Shown here piece after piece: positions 7,240 through 14,400 of a DNA stretch of 64,000 nucleotides; positions within the stretch are counted from its first letter, which is position 1; each line of letters opens with the position of its first letter. This DNA is from Candidatus Saccharicenans subterraneus. Its GTDB lineage: Bacteria > Acidobacteriota > Aminicenantia > Aminicenantales > Saccharicenantaceae. A program made the translations under genes and the position numbers. A model generated the notes under the pieces. The model did no database searches. It saw only the letters and a program-made list of their open reading frames with translations, and was not told the DNA's origin. The stretch spans positions 62,001-126,000 of the forward strand of contig QUAH01000005.1 of NCBI GenBank assembly GCA_003426165.1, read 5' to 3'.

Positions 7240-9264
7240 ATGAACCGGTCCTGTGTGATATGTTTATTGATTCTGGTTTTATTGTTGGCAGCCAATATTT
7301 TCGGAGGAGAGACGGTGAACGAGGTCAGGATTGTCAGGACTCCGCCGGTCGACAGGATAAACTCTCACTACCAGGGAAACCGGCCTCCGCTTCGGGCCAA
7401 TCCTCTGCTCAAGCTTCCCCCGGGGCAGGTCGAAGCCCGTGGCTGGTTGTTAAGCCAGCTCCGGCTGATGGCCTCGGGATTGACGGGACGCCTGCCAGAA
7501 ATATCAAAGTTCTTGCAGGGCGATTCAGGCTGGCTGACCCTGAAAGGCCGCGGCTGGGAAGAGATGCCGTACTGGCTGAAGGGCTTCGGGGATCTGGCCT
7601 ACCTGCTCAAAGACCCGGAATTAATAGCCACCGCCAGGAAATGGATCGAAGCCATACTGAAGAGCCAGCAGCCCGACGGTTACTTCGGCCCGGTCGATAA
7701 CAGAGACAATAATGACCTCTGGCCCAACATGGTGGCCCTGGCCTGCCTGCAGAGCTATTATGAATTCAGCGGAGACAGGAGAGTGCTTGATTTCATGTCT
7801 GCCTATTTTCGCTATCAATTTAGCCTGCCCGAAGAAAAGCTTTTTCCAGGAAGCTGGCAGAAGCTGCGGGGAGGGGAAAACCTGGAAAGCGTTTACTGGC
7901 TTTATAACCGAACCGGTGAAGCCTGGCTCCTGGAACTGGCCAAAAGAATTTACCGGCGCACCGCCGACTGGGCCTCTCCGATACTTACCGCAGAACGCGA
8001 CCGGCACTGGGAAGAAAGTTCGTTCTACCACGGGGTAAATATTGCCATGGGCTTCAGATACCCCGGGGTTTATTATCAACAGGCAGGAGAGCCGGGATTG
8101 CTGGAAGCGGTAGAAAGAAACTACCGCCAGGTGATGGAAGCCTACGGACAGCAGCCCGGAGGTATGTTTGCCGCCGACGAAAATATAAGACCCGGATATG
8201 GCGACCCGAGACAGGGGGCTGAAACCTGCACCATGGTTGAATTCATGAACAGTTTTGAGTCCCTGCTGAAGATAACAGGGCAGGTGGTTTACGCCGACCG
8301 GGCTGAGGAGGTTGCTGTTAATTCACTGCCAGCGGCCCTGACTCCTGACTTAAAAGCCCTGCATTACCTGACGGCTGCCAACCTTATTTCCTGCGACAGT
8401 TCCGGAGATCACGATTTCCAGAATTCCGGCACGCTGCTATCTTTTGACCCCTGGAAGTATCGTTGCTGCCAGCACAACGTGGCTTTTGGCTGGCCCTATT
8501 ATATTGAGCACCTCTACCTGGCCACGTCCGAAAACGGCCTGGCGACTATTTTTTATGGACCTTCAATGGTTAATTTCAAGGCCGGGAATTTGGGGAAGGC
8601 GGCCAGGATTGTCCAGGATACGAATTATCCTTTTTCCGGCCGGATTGAGCTGACTGTCTATGCTGATGAGCCGGTTGCTTTTCCTCTGTATTTAAGAATG
8701 CCAGGCTGGGCAGAGAAGGCCTCGATTTCGATTAACGGGGGAAAGCCGCGGGAGATAAAGGCAGCCGGAGAATTTGCGGTCGTGGAACAAACCTGGAAAT
8801 ATGGAGACAGGATAACCCTCGACCTGGAACAATCAATAAAGGTTCATTTCTGGCCGGGCCTGGGCCAGGCTGCCTCCATCAGGCGGGGACCACTCTGGTA
8901 CTCACTGGAAATCAAGGAAGAATGGAAGAGGGCCGGGGGCAGCGACGACTGGCCGGCCTGGGAAGTGCTGCCAGCCTCGCCCTGGAATTTCGCCCTCCTT
9001 CTTGACCCCGAAGCTCCATCCAGTGACATCGAGCTCATCGAGGAAAGGCCTCTCGATTACCAACCTTTTTCGCTTGACTCAACCCCTCTGGTTCTGGAGG
9101 CCAGAGCCAGGAGGTTGCCAGAATGGAGGGAAGAAGGCCGGATGGTGGGAAAGGTTCCAGCCAGCCCGGTCAGTTCCAGGCAACCCGACACCAGAATCAG
9201 GTTGATTCCCATGGGGTGCGCCAGGCTGAGGATAACCTGCTTTCCCTGGGTTAAGGTAAACTGA
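7240..9264 (+). CDS. Secreted GH127 beta-L-arabinofuranosidase family protein
   Basis: 674-residue glycoside hydrolase of the GH127/DUF1680 family with an N-terminal signal peptide (MNRSCVICLLILVLLLAANIF). The family's zinc/cysteine site is intact: Glu328 and Cys330 in 'GAETC', and Cys409-Cys410 in 'YRCCQHN', matching the Glu, Cys, Cys, Cys ligand and nucleophile set known from Bifidobacterium HypBA1. An (alpha/alpha)6 barrel is followed by beta-sandwich domains ('LYLRMPGWAEKASISINGG'). It probably releases beta-L-arabinofuranose or a related sugar from plant or glycoprotein glycans in the periplasm or outside the cell. The ATG follows an AGGAG site. No other sugar-degradation genes are adjacent, so the substrate is open. 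Confidence 0.88.
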   Translation: MNRSCVICLLILVLLLAANIFGGETVNEVRIVRTPPVDRINSHYQGNRPPLRANPLLKLPPGQVEARGWLLSQLRLMASGLTGRLPEISKFLQGDSGWLTLKGRGWEEMPYWLKGFGDLAYLLKDPELIATARKWIEAILKSQQPDGYFGPVDNRDNNDLWPNMVALACLQSYYEFSGDRRVLDFMSAYFRYQFSLPEEKLFPGSWQKLRGGENLESVYWLYNRTGEAWLLELAKRIYRRTADWASPILTAERDRHWEESSFYHGVNIAMGFRYPGVYYQQAGEPGLLEAVERNYRQVMEAYGQQPGGMFAADENIRPGYGDPRQGAETCTMVEFMNSFESLLKITGQVVYADRAEEVAVNSLPAALTPDLKALHYLTAANLISCDSSGDHDFQNSGTLLSFDPWKYRCCQHNVAFGWPYYIEHLYLATSENGLATIFYGPSMVNFKAGNLGKAARIVQDTNYPFSGRIELTVYADEPVAFPLYLRMPGWAEKASISINGGKPREIKAAGEFAVVEQTWKYGDRITLDLEQSIKVHFWPGLGQAASIRRGPLWYSLEIKEEWKRAGGSDDWPAWEVLPASPWNFALLLDPEAPSSDIELIEERPLDYQPFSLDSTPLVLEARARRLPEWREEGRMVGKVPASPVSSRQPDTRIRLIPMGCARLRITCFPWVKVN

Positions 9265-9317
9265 TCGAGGACTTTATTAACTGGATAAAGGCCATGCGAA
9301 AACATGAAAGGTCAAAA

Positions 9318-10223
9318 ATGAAAAGAGCAATTGAAAACATGTTTCGTGCCGCAGCCCTTTTAACCCTGAACCTGATATTATTATCTGGGCTCCAGGCTCA
9401 GACTCCCGAGCGCCGCCTGGTATCGGGAGAATGGCTGGAGGCCAGCCTGAACCTGCCCAACCTCAGAATCATAGACATGAGAGCCGATATCAGGGATTAC
9501 TGGGCCGGACATATACCGGGAGCCGTTTACCTGGATGAAACCGCCCTGCGCTGGCCCCAGAACGGAGTTCCCGGACGTCTCATTCCCCCTGAAATCCTGA
9601 CCAGGTTGCTGGAGGAAATAGGAGTAAATCAGAAAACCACCGTCATTATTTACACCGAGATTAACAATTACCGTGCGACTTACCTGGCCTGGGCTCTTGA
9701 TTACCTAAGGCATACCGGCTGGGCCATTCTTGACGGCGGCTTTAACCGCTGGAAGAACGAGAACAGGCCGGTATCGCGCGATTATCCGGTGCTGAACCGG
9801 ACCAACTACGGCTCGAAAATAAATCCCGACGAATCAGTCAGGGCGGTTCTGGACCAGGTCAAGAACCGCGACCCCAGGACTACCGTGCTGCTTGATGTCA
9901 GGTCGGCCGAGTTGTACTCTGGTGAACGCGGTAACTGGAAGAGAAACGGACATATCCCGGGAGCGATCAACATATTCTGGGGATCTTTTCTGAGGGAGGA
10001 TGGGAGCTGGAAAGACCTTAAGGTGGTCGCCGGGAACCTGCGGGACATGGGTATAACGCCTGACAAGACCATAATTGTTTCTTGCGGACAGGGGTTGATG
10101 GCTTCCCACACCTATCTGACCCTCAAGTATCTGTTGAATTATCCGAAGGTTCGGTTGTACGACGGAAGCTTCAACGAGTGGAGTAACCGGGACGACCTCC
10201 CGGTAGAAACCGGCCAGAGGTAA
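9318..10223 (+). CDS. Exported tandem-rhodanese sulfurtransferase
   Basis: 301 residues with a signal peptide ending near 'LSGLQAQ' and two rhodanese domains. The N-terminal domain ('RIIDMRADIRDYWAGHIPGAVY') lacks a catalytic cysteine at its loop ('YTEINNYR'), which is usual for tandem rhodaneses. The C-terminal domain keeps the active-site loop C-G-Q-G-L-M-A with Cys256 and 'LLDVRSAELYSGERG'. It would move sulfane sulphur to thiols in the periplasm. I chose ATG 9318 over 9294 because AAGG sits six bases before it, whereas 9294 has only two bases between AAGG and ATG. It is the first gene of a three-gene unit with a CXXC miniprotein and a NapH-like ferredoxin membrane protein. Confidence 0.88.
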   Translation: MKRAIENMFRAAALLTLNLILLSGLQAQTPERRLVSGEWLEASLNLPNLRIIDMRADIRDYWAGHIPGAVYLDETALRWPQNGVPGRLIPPEILTRLLEEIGVNQKTTVIIYTEINNYRATYLAWALDYLRHTGWAILDGGFNRWKNENRPVSRDYPVLNRTNYGSKINPDESVRAVLDQVKNRDPRTTVLLDVRSAELYSGERGNWKRNGHIPGAINIFWGSFLREDGSWKDLKVVAGNLRDMGITPDKTIIVSCGQGLMASHTYLTLKYLLNYPKVRLYDGSFNEWSNRDDLPVETGQR

Positions 10224-10228
10224 GACTT

Positions 10229-10369
10229 ATGAAAAAAAGAAGGTTTTTGTTCTTTGTCTTTCTTTTCCTGTCGGCGGCTTTCATAGTCTTGGGGCTTCTG
10301 AGCGGAGAGTTCCGGGTCGTCTGGCAGAAAGCAGCTACCGTCTGTCTGGAATGCATCGGCATCGGGTAG
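10229..10369 (+). CDS. CD1871A-like CXXC membrane miniprotein
   Basis: 46 residues starting six bases after the rhodanese stop. It has a basic start (MKKRR), one hydrophobic helix of about 20 residues, and a conserved-looking C terminus CLECIGIG carrying a CXXC pair. This size and tail match the small 'CD1871A family CXXC motif-containing protein' group that is annotated beside NapH-type ferredoxin proteins in anaerobes; that match is from memory, not a search. It overlaps none of the neighbouring frames if NapH starts at 10381. The CXXC tail could be a thiol redox site or a cluster ligand for the downstream protein. Function is unknown. Confidence 0.75.
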   Translation: MKKRRFLFFVFLFLSAAFIVLGLLSGEFRVVWQKAATVCLECIGIG

Positions 10370-10380
10370 GAAGCCGGGCC

Positions 10381-11283
10381 ATGAAAACCAGAACTCTGAA
10401 AACTGAAAGCAAGAGAAGGTTATTTCAAGTAGTAGCCGCCCTCGGCTTCAACCTGGATTTTCTGTCGTTGCTAAAAGGGAATATCAGCCAGGCCAAAACC
10501 AAGGGGCTTTGTGTGCCAGCCCTGAATTGTTATTCCTGTCCGGCAGCGGTGGGGGCCTGCCCGGTGGGGGCGCTTCAAAACTCCCTGAATGCCCTGAGGT
10601 ATAACCTTGGAGTTGGGCAGAAGAAACTCGGGTTGTATGTTATCGGAAGTCTTGGTCTGATGGGAACCGTGGGCGGCCGGCTACCCTGCGGCTGGCTCTG
10701 TCCTTTTGGATTGCTGCAGGAGCTGGTCTATAAGGTCCCGCTGCCGAAGATAAAGCTTCCGGCTTTTTTAACAAATCTTAGGTACCTTGTCCTGGCGGTT
10801 CTGGTGTTACTGTTACCCCTCCTGGTGGTGGACACCTCCGGACTGGGCTGGCCCTGGTTCTGCAAGTGGGTCTGCCCGGCGGGCACCCTCGAGGCCGGAA
10901 TAGTTCTGTCAGCCCTGAATCCTGCCATCAGGGCCCAGCTGGGTTTTCTTTTCTCCTGGAAATTATCTCTGCTCATTCTTTTTCTGGTGTGGATGGCGGT
11001 TTCCATGAGACCGTTTTGCCGGACAGTCTGTCCGCTGGGGACCATTCTCGGGTTCTTCAACCGGGTCAGCGCCTTCAGGATGAAAGTTGACCTGGAAAGG
11101 TGCATAGTCTGCAACGCCTGCCAGAAAATCTGCCCGGTAGATATCAGGATTTACGAAGACCCGGACAGCTCGCAATGCATCAGGTGTCTGAAATGTGAAC
11201 AGGTCTGTCCCACGGTCTGCATTTCTCATGGATTCCGGTTGCCGGAGAGTGAGGGGAGTCAGCCGGCAAAAGTTCAGCCTTGA
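10381..11283 (+). CDS. NapH/CcoG-like 4Fe-4S membrane protein
   Basis: 300 residues with about four or five membrane helices and repeated Cys motifs typical of the NapH/MauN/RdxA group: 'CGWLCPFG', 'CKWVCPAG', 'CRTVCPLG' at membrane edges, plus an additional N-terminal Cys cluster (CYSCPAAVGACPVG) and two C-terminal 4Fe-4S ferredoxin motifs 'CIVCNACQKICP' and 'CIRCLKCEQVCP'. It should carry electrons across or along the membrane. Start at 10381 is preferred since a GGAAG site precedes it and it clears the miniprotein gene; an ATG at 10351 is in frame but overlaps. The rhodanese and CXXC neighbours suggest a sulphur or thiol redox role, but no terminal reductase is present. Confidence 0.85.
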   Translation: MKTRTLKTESKRRLFQVVAALGFNLDFLSLLKGNISQAKTKGLCVPALNCYSCPAAVGACPVGALQNSLNALRYNLGVGQKKLGLYVIGSLGLMGTVGGRLPCGWLCPFGLLQELVYKVPLPKIKLPAFLTNLRYLVLAVLVLLLPLLVVDTSGLGWPWFCKWVCPAGTLEAGIVLSALNPAIRAQLGFLFSWKLSLLILFLVWMAVSMRPFCRTVCPLGTILGFFNRVSAFRMKVDLERCIVCNACQKICPVDIRIYEDPDSSQCIRCLKCEQVCPTVCISHGFRLPESEGSQPAKVQP

Positions 11284-11368
11284 GAATCAACCCTGAAAAG
11301 GCGACCGAATTAAAACTTTAAGACTGCCAGTTGCGAAGACTTATTGGTTGTTGATAGGGAAGCAAATT

Positions 11369-12538
11369 TCAGAAGGATTCCCCGGCCTTGAAATAAATCC
11401 CGTAGGTCCCCGGTCCGAAGGCCAGGTCCACCCGCAGGTTGGCATTCTCTTTGGGAATAATCTTGAATCTCAGGCCGAAGCCGGCTGCGTACTTGAGGTT
11501 ATCGAAAGAAATGTCCCGGAAACGATTGGCCAGGCTGCCCATAGCTCCAAAGATTACCGCCCCCAGCCTCTTCCAAACAGGGAAGCGATACTCGGCCTGA
11601 AAGGCTACCAGATTCATGTCCCGGAAACGGCCATTATAAAAACCGCGGAGCAGGGAGTCCCCCCCGAGGCGCGGTAGCCGGTAGAAGGGGACATCACCGG
11701 TATTGGTTTCAGCCAGGGCCTGGACAGCCAGGACCTGGTCGTCGCCAACCCGGTGGTAATTGCGCAGGTCAAACTGCAAGCTCAGAAAATCATAATCGCT
11801 TCCGAAGAAATGATTGTTCCAGTTAAGATTGGCCTGGAGGTAAAGCCCGGTATTTGGATAGAAAATGTTATCGCGGTTATCATAGCTGGCGGCCAGGCCC
11901 GGCCCGGACAGAAGCCCGCCACGGCTGCCCGTAACCAGATCCTGGTCGAGAAGCTTCCCGGGTTCAGTCTCGACTATCTTGGTGCTTTCCAGGCGATACT
12001 TCAAACCTAGGTAGAGGGGAAGTTCCCGGCCGAGCCTCTGTTGCAGCCCGACTTCCATCAGAAATCTCTGAGGGGTGTAAACTTCTTCCATCTCATCAGG
12101 AGTGTTGGGGCCGATTCCCCAGAGCTTGGTCGGGAACCGTTCAGCCATGAAATTTCCCGCTAGGAAGAGCGAATTATCATTTAGATATATTTCCGGTTTA
12201 ATCTGAAGAATGAATTGTTTTAGCTGGGTATAGATAGCCCCTACGAACATGGTGCTGGGACGGGCCTTTTTGAAAACCAGACCGAAGCGGTAGGTAATAA
12301 GGCTACCCAGTCCAAAGGCCAGCCTGGTTTCGGGAGTGTAATAAACGATGGGCAAAAGTGTAAGGCCCATGCGGTCGGGCTCTGACTCCTCGCTTATCAC
12401 GATCTGCTGGCCGTCTTTCCTGGCGGCCGTCTTCTGGGAGAAAAGGTCCGAAGTCAGGAACATCAGGAAAAGGCAGAGAAAGAGCGTGCTGACTCTGGCA
12501 GTCTTCTTAATTCTTTTGTTTTCAGTCGACAACAACAT
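11369..12538 (-). CDS. BamA/TamA-like outer-membrane beta-barrel protein
   Basis: 389 residues with a signal peptide (hydrophobic run ending near 'TSDLFSQ'), no visible POTRA domains, and a barrel-like alternation of aromatic and polar residues. The surface-antigen (Omp85) C-terminal domain shows 'SYDNRDNIFYPNTGLYLQ', 'RLGGDSLLRGFYNGRF' (the conserved LRGF loop) and a terminal Phe (KAGESF), the outer-membrane insertion signal. It could be a lipid or peptide pore; a patatin-type or POTRA partner is not in the window. It is transcribed divergently from the sugar-isomerase-fold gene. The start codon has no Shine-Dalgarno and lies ten bases from a -10 box. Confidence 0.82.
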   Translation of the reverse strand: MLLSTENKRIKKTARVSTLFLCLFLMFLTSDLFSQKTAARKDGQQIVISEESEPDRMGLTLLPIVYYTPETRLAFGLGSLITYRFGLVFKKARPSTMFVGAIYTQLKQFILQIKPEIYLNDNSLFLAGNFMAERFPTKLWGIGPNTPDEMEEVYTPQRFLMEVGLQQRLGRELPLYLGLKYRLESTKIVETEPGKLLDQDLVTGSRGGLLSGPGLAASYDNRDNIFYPNTGLYLQANLNWNNHFFGSDYDFLSLQFDLRNYHRVGDDQVLAVQALAETNTGDVPFYRLPRLGGDSLLRGFYNGRFRDMNLVAFQAEYRFPVWKRLGAVIFGAMGSLANRFRDISFDNLKYAAGFGLRFKIIPKENANLRVDLAFGPGTYGIYFKAGESF

Positions 12539-12548
12539 TTTTCATAAG

Positions 12549-12577
12549 ATATTAGGCCTAAATTATTGAGCTGTCAA
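12549..12577 (-). promoter_or_regulatory. Promoter of the outer-membrane protein gene, near-leaderless
   Basis: On the minus strand a perfect TTGACA (12577-12572), 17-base spacer and TAATAT (12554-12549) precede the ATG at 12538 by ten bases. The start site of RNA should fall two to four bases before the start codon, and no Shine-Dalgarno sequence is present. Confidence 0.7.
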
Positions 12578-12638
12578 TATTTTTAGTCGATCTGGATCTA
12601 TTTTTTTCAAAAAATGTCATTTCAGGCATAATTTGGGC

Positions 12639-12668
12639 TTGACATAAACTCTGGACTGAAAGTATTGT
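12639..12668 (+). promoter_or_regulatory. Promoter of the sugar-isomerase-fold gene
   Basis: TTGACA at 12639-12644, an 18-base spacer and TATTGT at 12663-12668. The predicted leader is about 65 bases and ends in a GGAAGGGA Shine-Dalgarno site before ATG 12739. Confidence 0.55.
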
Positions 12669-12738
12669 CATCTATTATGGGTATTACCGATTTTAACAGA
12701 TATTTTTTTGAAAAAAGATGACCGGAAGGGATTAAGTT

Positions 12739-14343
12739 ATGAGTGATCGGGGATCAAAAAAAAGCAATAAATCAGCCAATAATCTCCTGAGAAGAAGGGA
12801 ATTTTTCCAGCATTGCGGCCGCTGCGCCCTGCTGGCCACCGGATGTCTTTATTCTGGTAGGAAAACAGGCGCTGCCCAGAACGTGGCTCTTCTCGACCTG
12901 TCGTCTCTGCCGGTCAAGAAAGAAGTCAGACTCAGATTGCTCTTCGCCCTGCACCGTCCGGTCCAGGACCGACCGGACTGGCCAAATCTTGGTTTTGACT
13001 TCAGGCCGGTCATGGAAAAATACCTGTCGATCCTGGAAAAGGGCCTGCCTGAATTCTCCTTCCTGGTCTCCACCGCCAGCAGTCCGGAAGAAACAGCCGC
13101 AATTTTGGAAGAGGACCGCGGAAAGCAGATTGACGGCTATGTGGTATTTCAACTTAACTGCTGGAACCGGGTGGTACAGCCCGCCGTCGAAACGGGAAAG
13201 CCCGTGCTCTATGTGGACTTTCAGTACGGGGGCAGTGGTGGTTTCCTGGTTTATACAGCCGGACTTCTCCGCCAGGGCAGAAAGAATTTTGGGTTCATAT
13301 GTTCTTCAAACCCGCAGCACCTGGTGGCCGCAGCCAGAGCCTTTAAGTCGGTCAGGGCGGCCACGGAAGAAAGCACTTTTTCCGGGCTGATTGAAGAGAT
13401 AAGGAAGAAACTGACTCCACCTACCGGCTATTTAAATTGTTACCCCGATCCAATGAAGCTTCTTCCTCCAGATGAAACAGCCTACCGGATGAAGTATTCG
13501 CCAATTCTTCTCTTCCGGGACCAGAATGGCGGAGAAGATCTGGAGATAGCCGGCATTCCCGTCATGAATCTTCCGTTTTCAGAATTGAACTCAGCCTGGG
13601 AAAAAGCGGACAGGGATGAGGCCGAAACTGTGGCCCGCGACTGGTGGAACCGGGCGGCCCTGGTGCAGAATGTAAAGTTTCGAGAGCTGATAAACTCGGC
13701 AGCCATGTACCTGGGAATGAAACAGTTGCTGCAACGTTACCAGGCCAGGGCCATTACCATAAATTGCCTGGGAGGATTTTATGGAGGCCATATCCACGCC
13801 TATCCCTGCCTGGGTTTTTACGAGCTCAACAACCAGGGGCTGGTCGGAGCCTGCGAGGCCGACCTGAGGTCGACGGCAACCATGGTGGCTTTCGGACTGA
13901 TGACCGGGGGACGTCCGGGGTACATATCAGACCCGGTTATGGACATATCCGGTCGCCATATCATCTATGCTCACTGTGTGGCTTCCAACCGGGTGTTCGG
14001 ACCGCATGGCCCGGCCAATCCATTTGAGATTCTAACTCATTCCGAAGACCGGCAGGGAGCCTCGGTGAGGTCTATCATGCCGGCTGGCTACCTGACCACC
14101 AGCCTGGAGATTGACCAGAACAAGAAAGCCATTCTGGTTCATCAGGCCAAGGCCGTTGGAAATTCCTTCGATGACCGGGCCTGCCGGACCAAGCTGGTAG
14201 CTGAGCCGCTCGGTGATTTTGAAAAGCTTTTTACCGAGTGGGACGAATGGGGCTGGCACCGGGTAACTTTTTATGGTGACCTGAAGAAGGCGGCCTATGA
14301 GCTGGGCTCGGTCCTGGGCTATTCAGTGTTGGAAGAAGCCTGA
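12739..14343 (+). CDS. Tat-exported L-fucose/L-arabinose-isomerase-fold protein
   Basis: 534 residues. The N terminus carries a twin-arginine-like signal (RRREFF at about 18-23 followed by a short hydrophobic stretch 'CALLATGC'), so a folded, cofactor-loaded protein is probably exported. The remainder resembles the FucI/AraA sugar-isomerase fold: 'GACEADLRSTATMVAFGLMTG' and 'ISDPVMD' put Glu373 and Asp398 25 residues apart, close to the 24-residue spacing of the two metal ligands in FucI, and His507 in 'GWHRVTFYGD' could be the third. Sugar isomerases are normally cytoplasmic, so an exported member is unusual; it might bind or modify a sugar in the periplasm. Substrate is unknown. Confidence 0.65.
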   Translation: MSDRGSKKSNKSANNLLRRREFFQHCGRCALLATGCLYSGRKTGAAQNVALLDLSSLPVKKEVRLRLLFALHRPVQDRPDWPNLGFDFRPVMEKYLSILEKGLPEFSFLVSTASSPEETAAILEEDRGKQIDGYVVFQLNCWNRVVQPAVETGKPVLYVDFQYGGSGGFLVYTAGLLRQGRKNFGFICSSNPQHLVAAARAFKSVRAATEESTFSGLIEEIRKKLTPPTGYLNCYPDPMKLLPPDETAYRMKYSPILLFRDQNGGEDLEIAGIPVMNLPFSELNSAWEKADRDEAETVARDWWNRAALVQNVKFRELINSAAMYLGMKQLLQRYQARAITINCLGGFYGGHIHAYPCLGFYELNNQGLVGACEADLRSTATMVAFGLMTGGRPGYISDPVMDISGRHIIYAHCVASNRVFGPHGPANPFEILTHSEDRQGASVRSIMPAGYLTTSLEIDQNKKAILVHQAKAVGNSFDDRACRTKLVAEPLGDFEKLFTEWDEWGWHRVTFYGDLKKAAYELGSVLGYSVLEEA

Positions 14344-14360
14344 GCCGAGCCAGGATTTGC

Positions 14361-14383
14361 GCCCGATTTGTTTTTCGGGCTTT
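14361..14383 (+). terminator. Weak terminator-like hairpin
   Basis: GCCCGA and TCGGGC form a six-pair stem around an eight-base loop, followed by only three T residues. It lies between two same-strand genes and could attenuate rather than stop transcription; a strong AGGAGGT Shine-Dalgarno site follows at once. Confidence 0.4.
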
Positions 14384-14400
14384 CAGGAAGGAGGTAAGTG

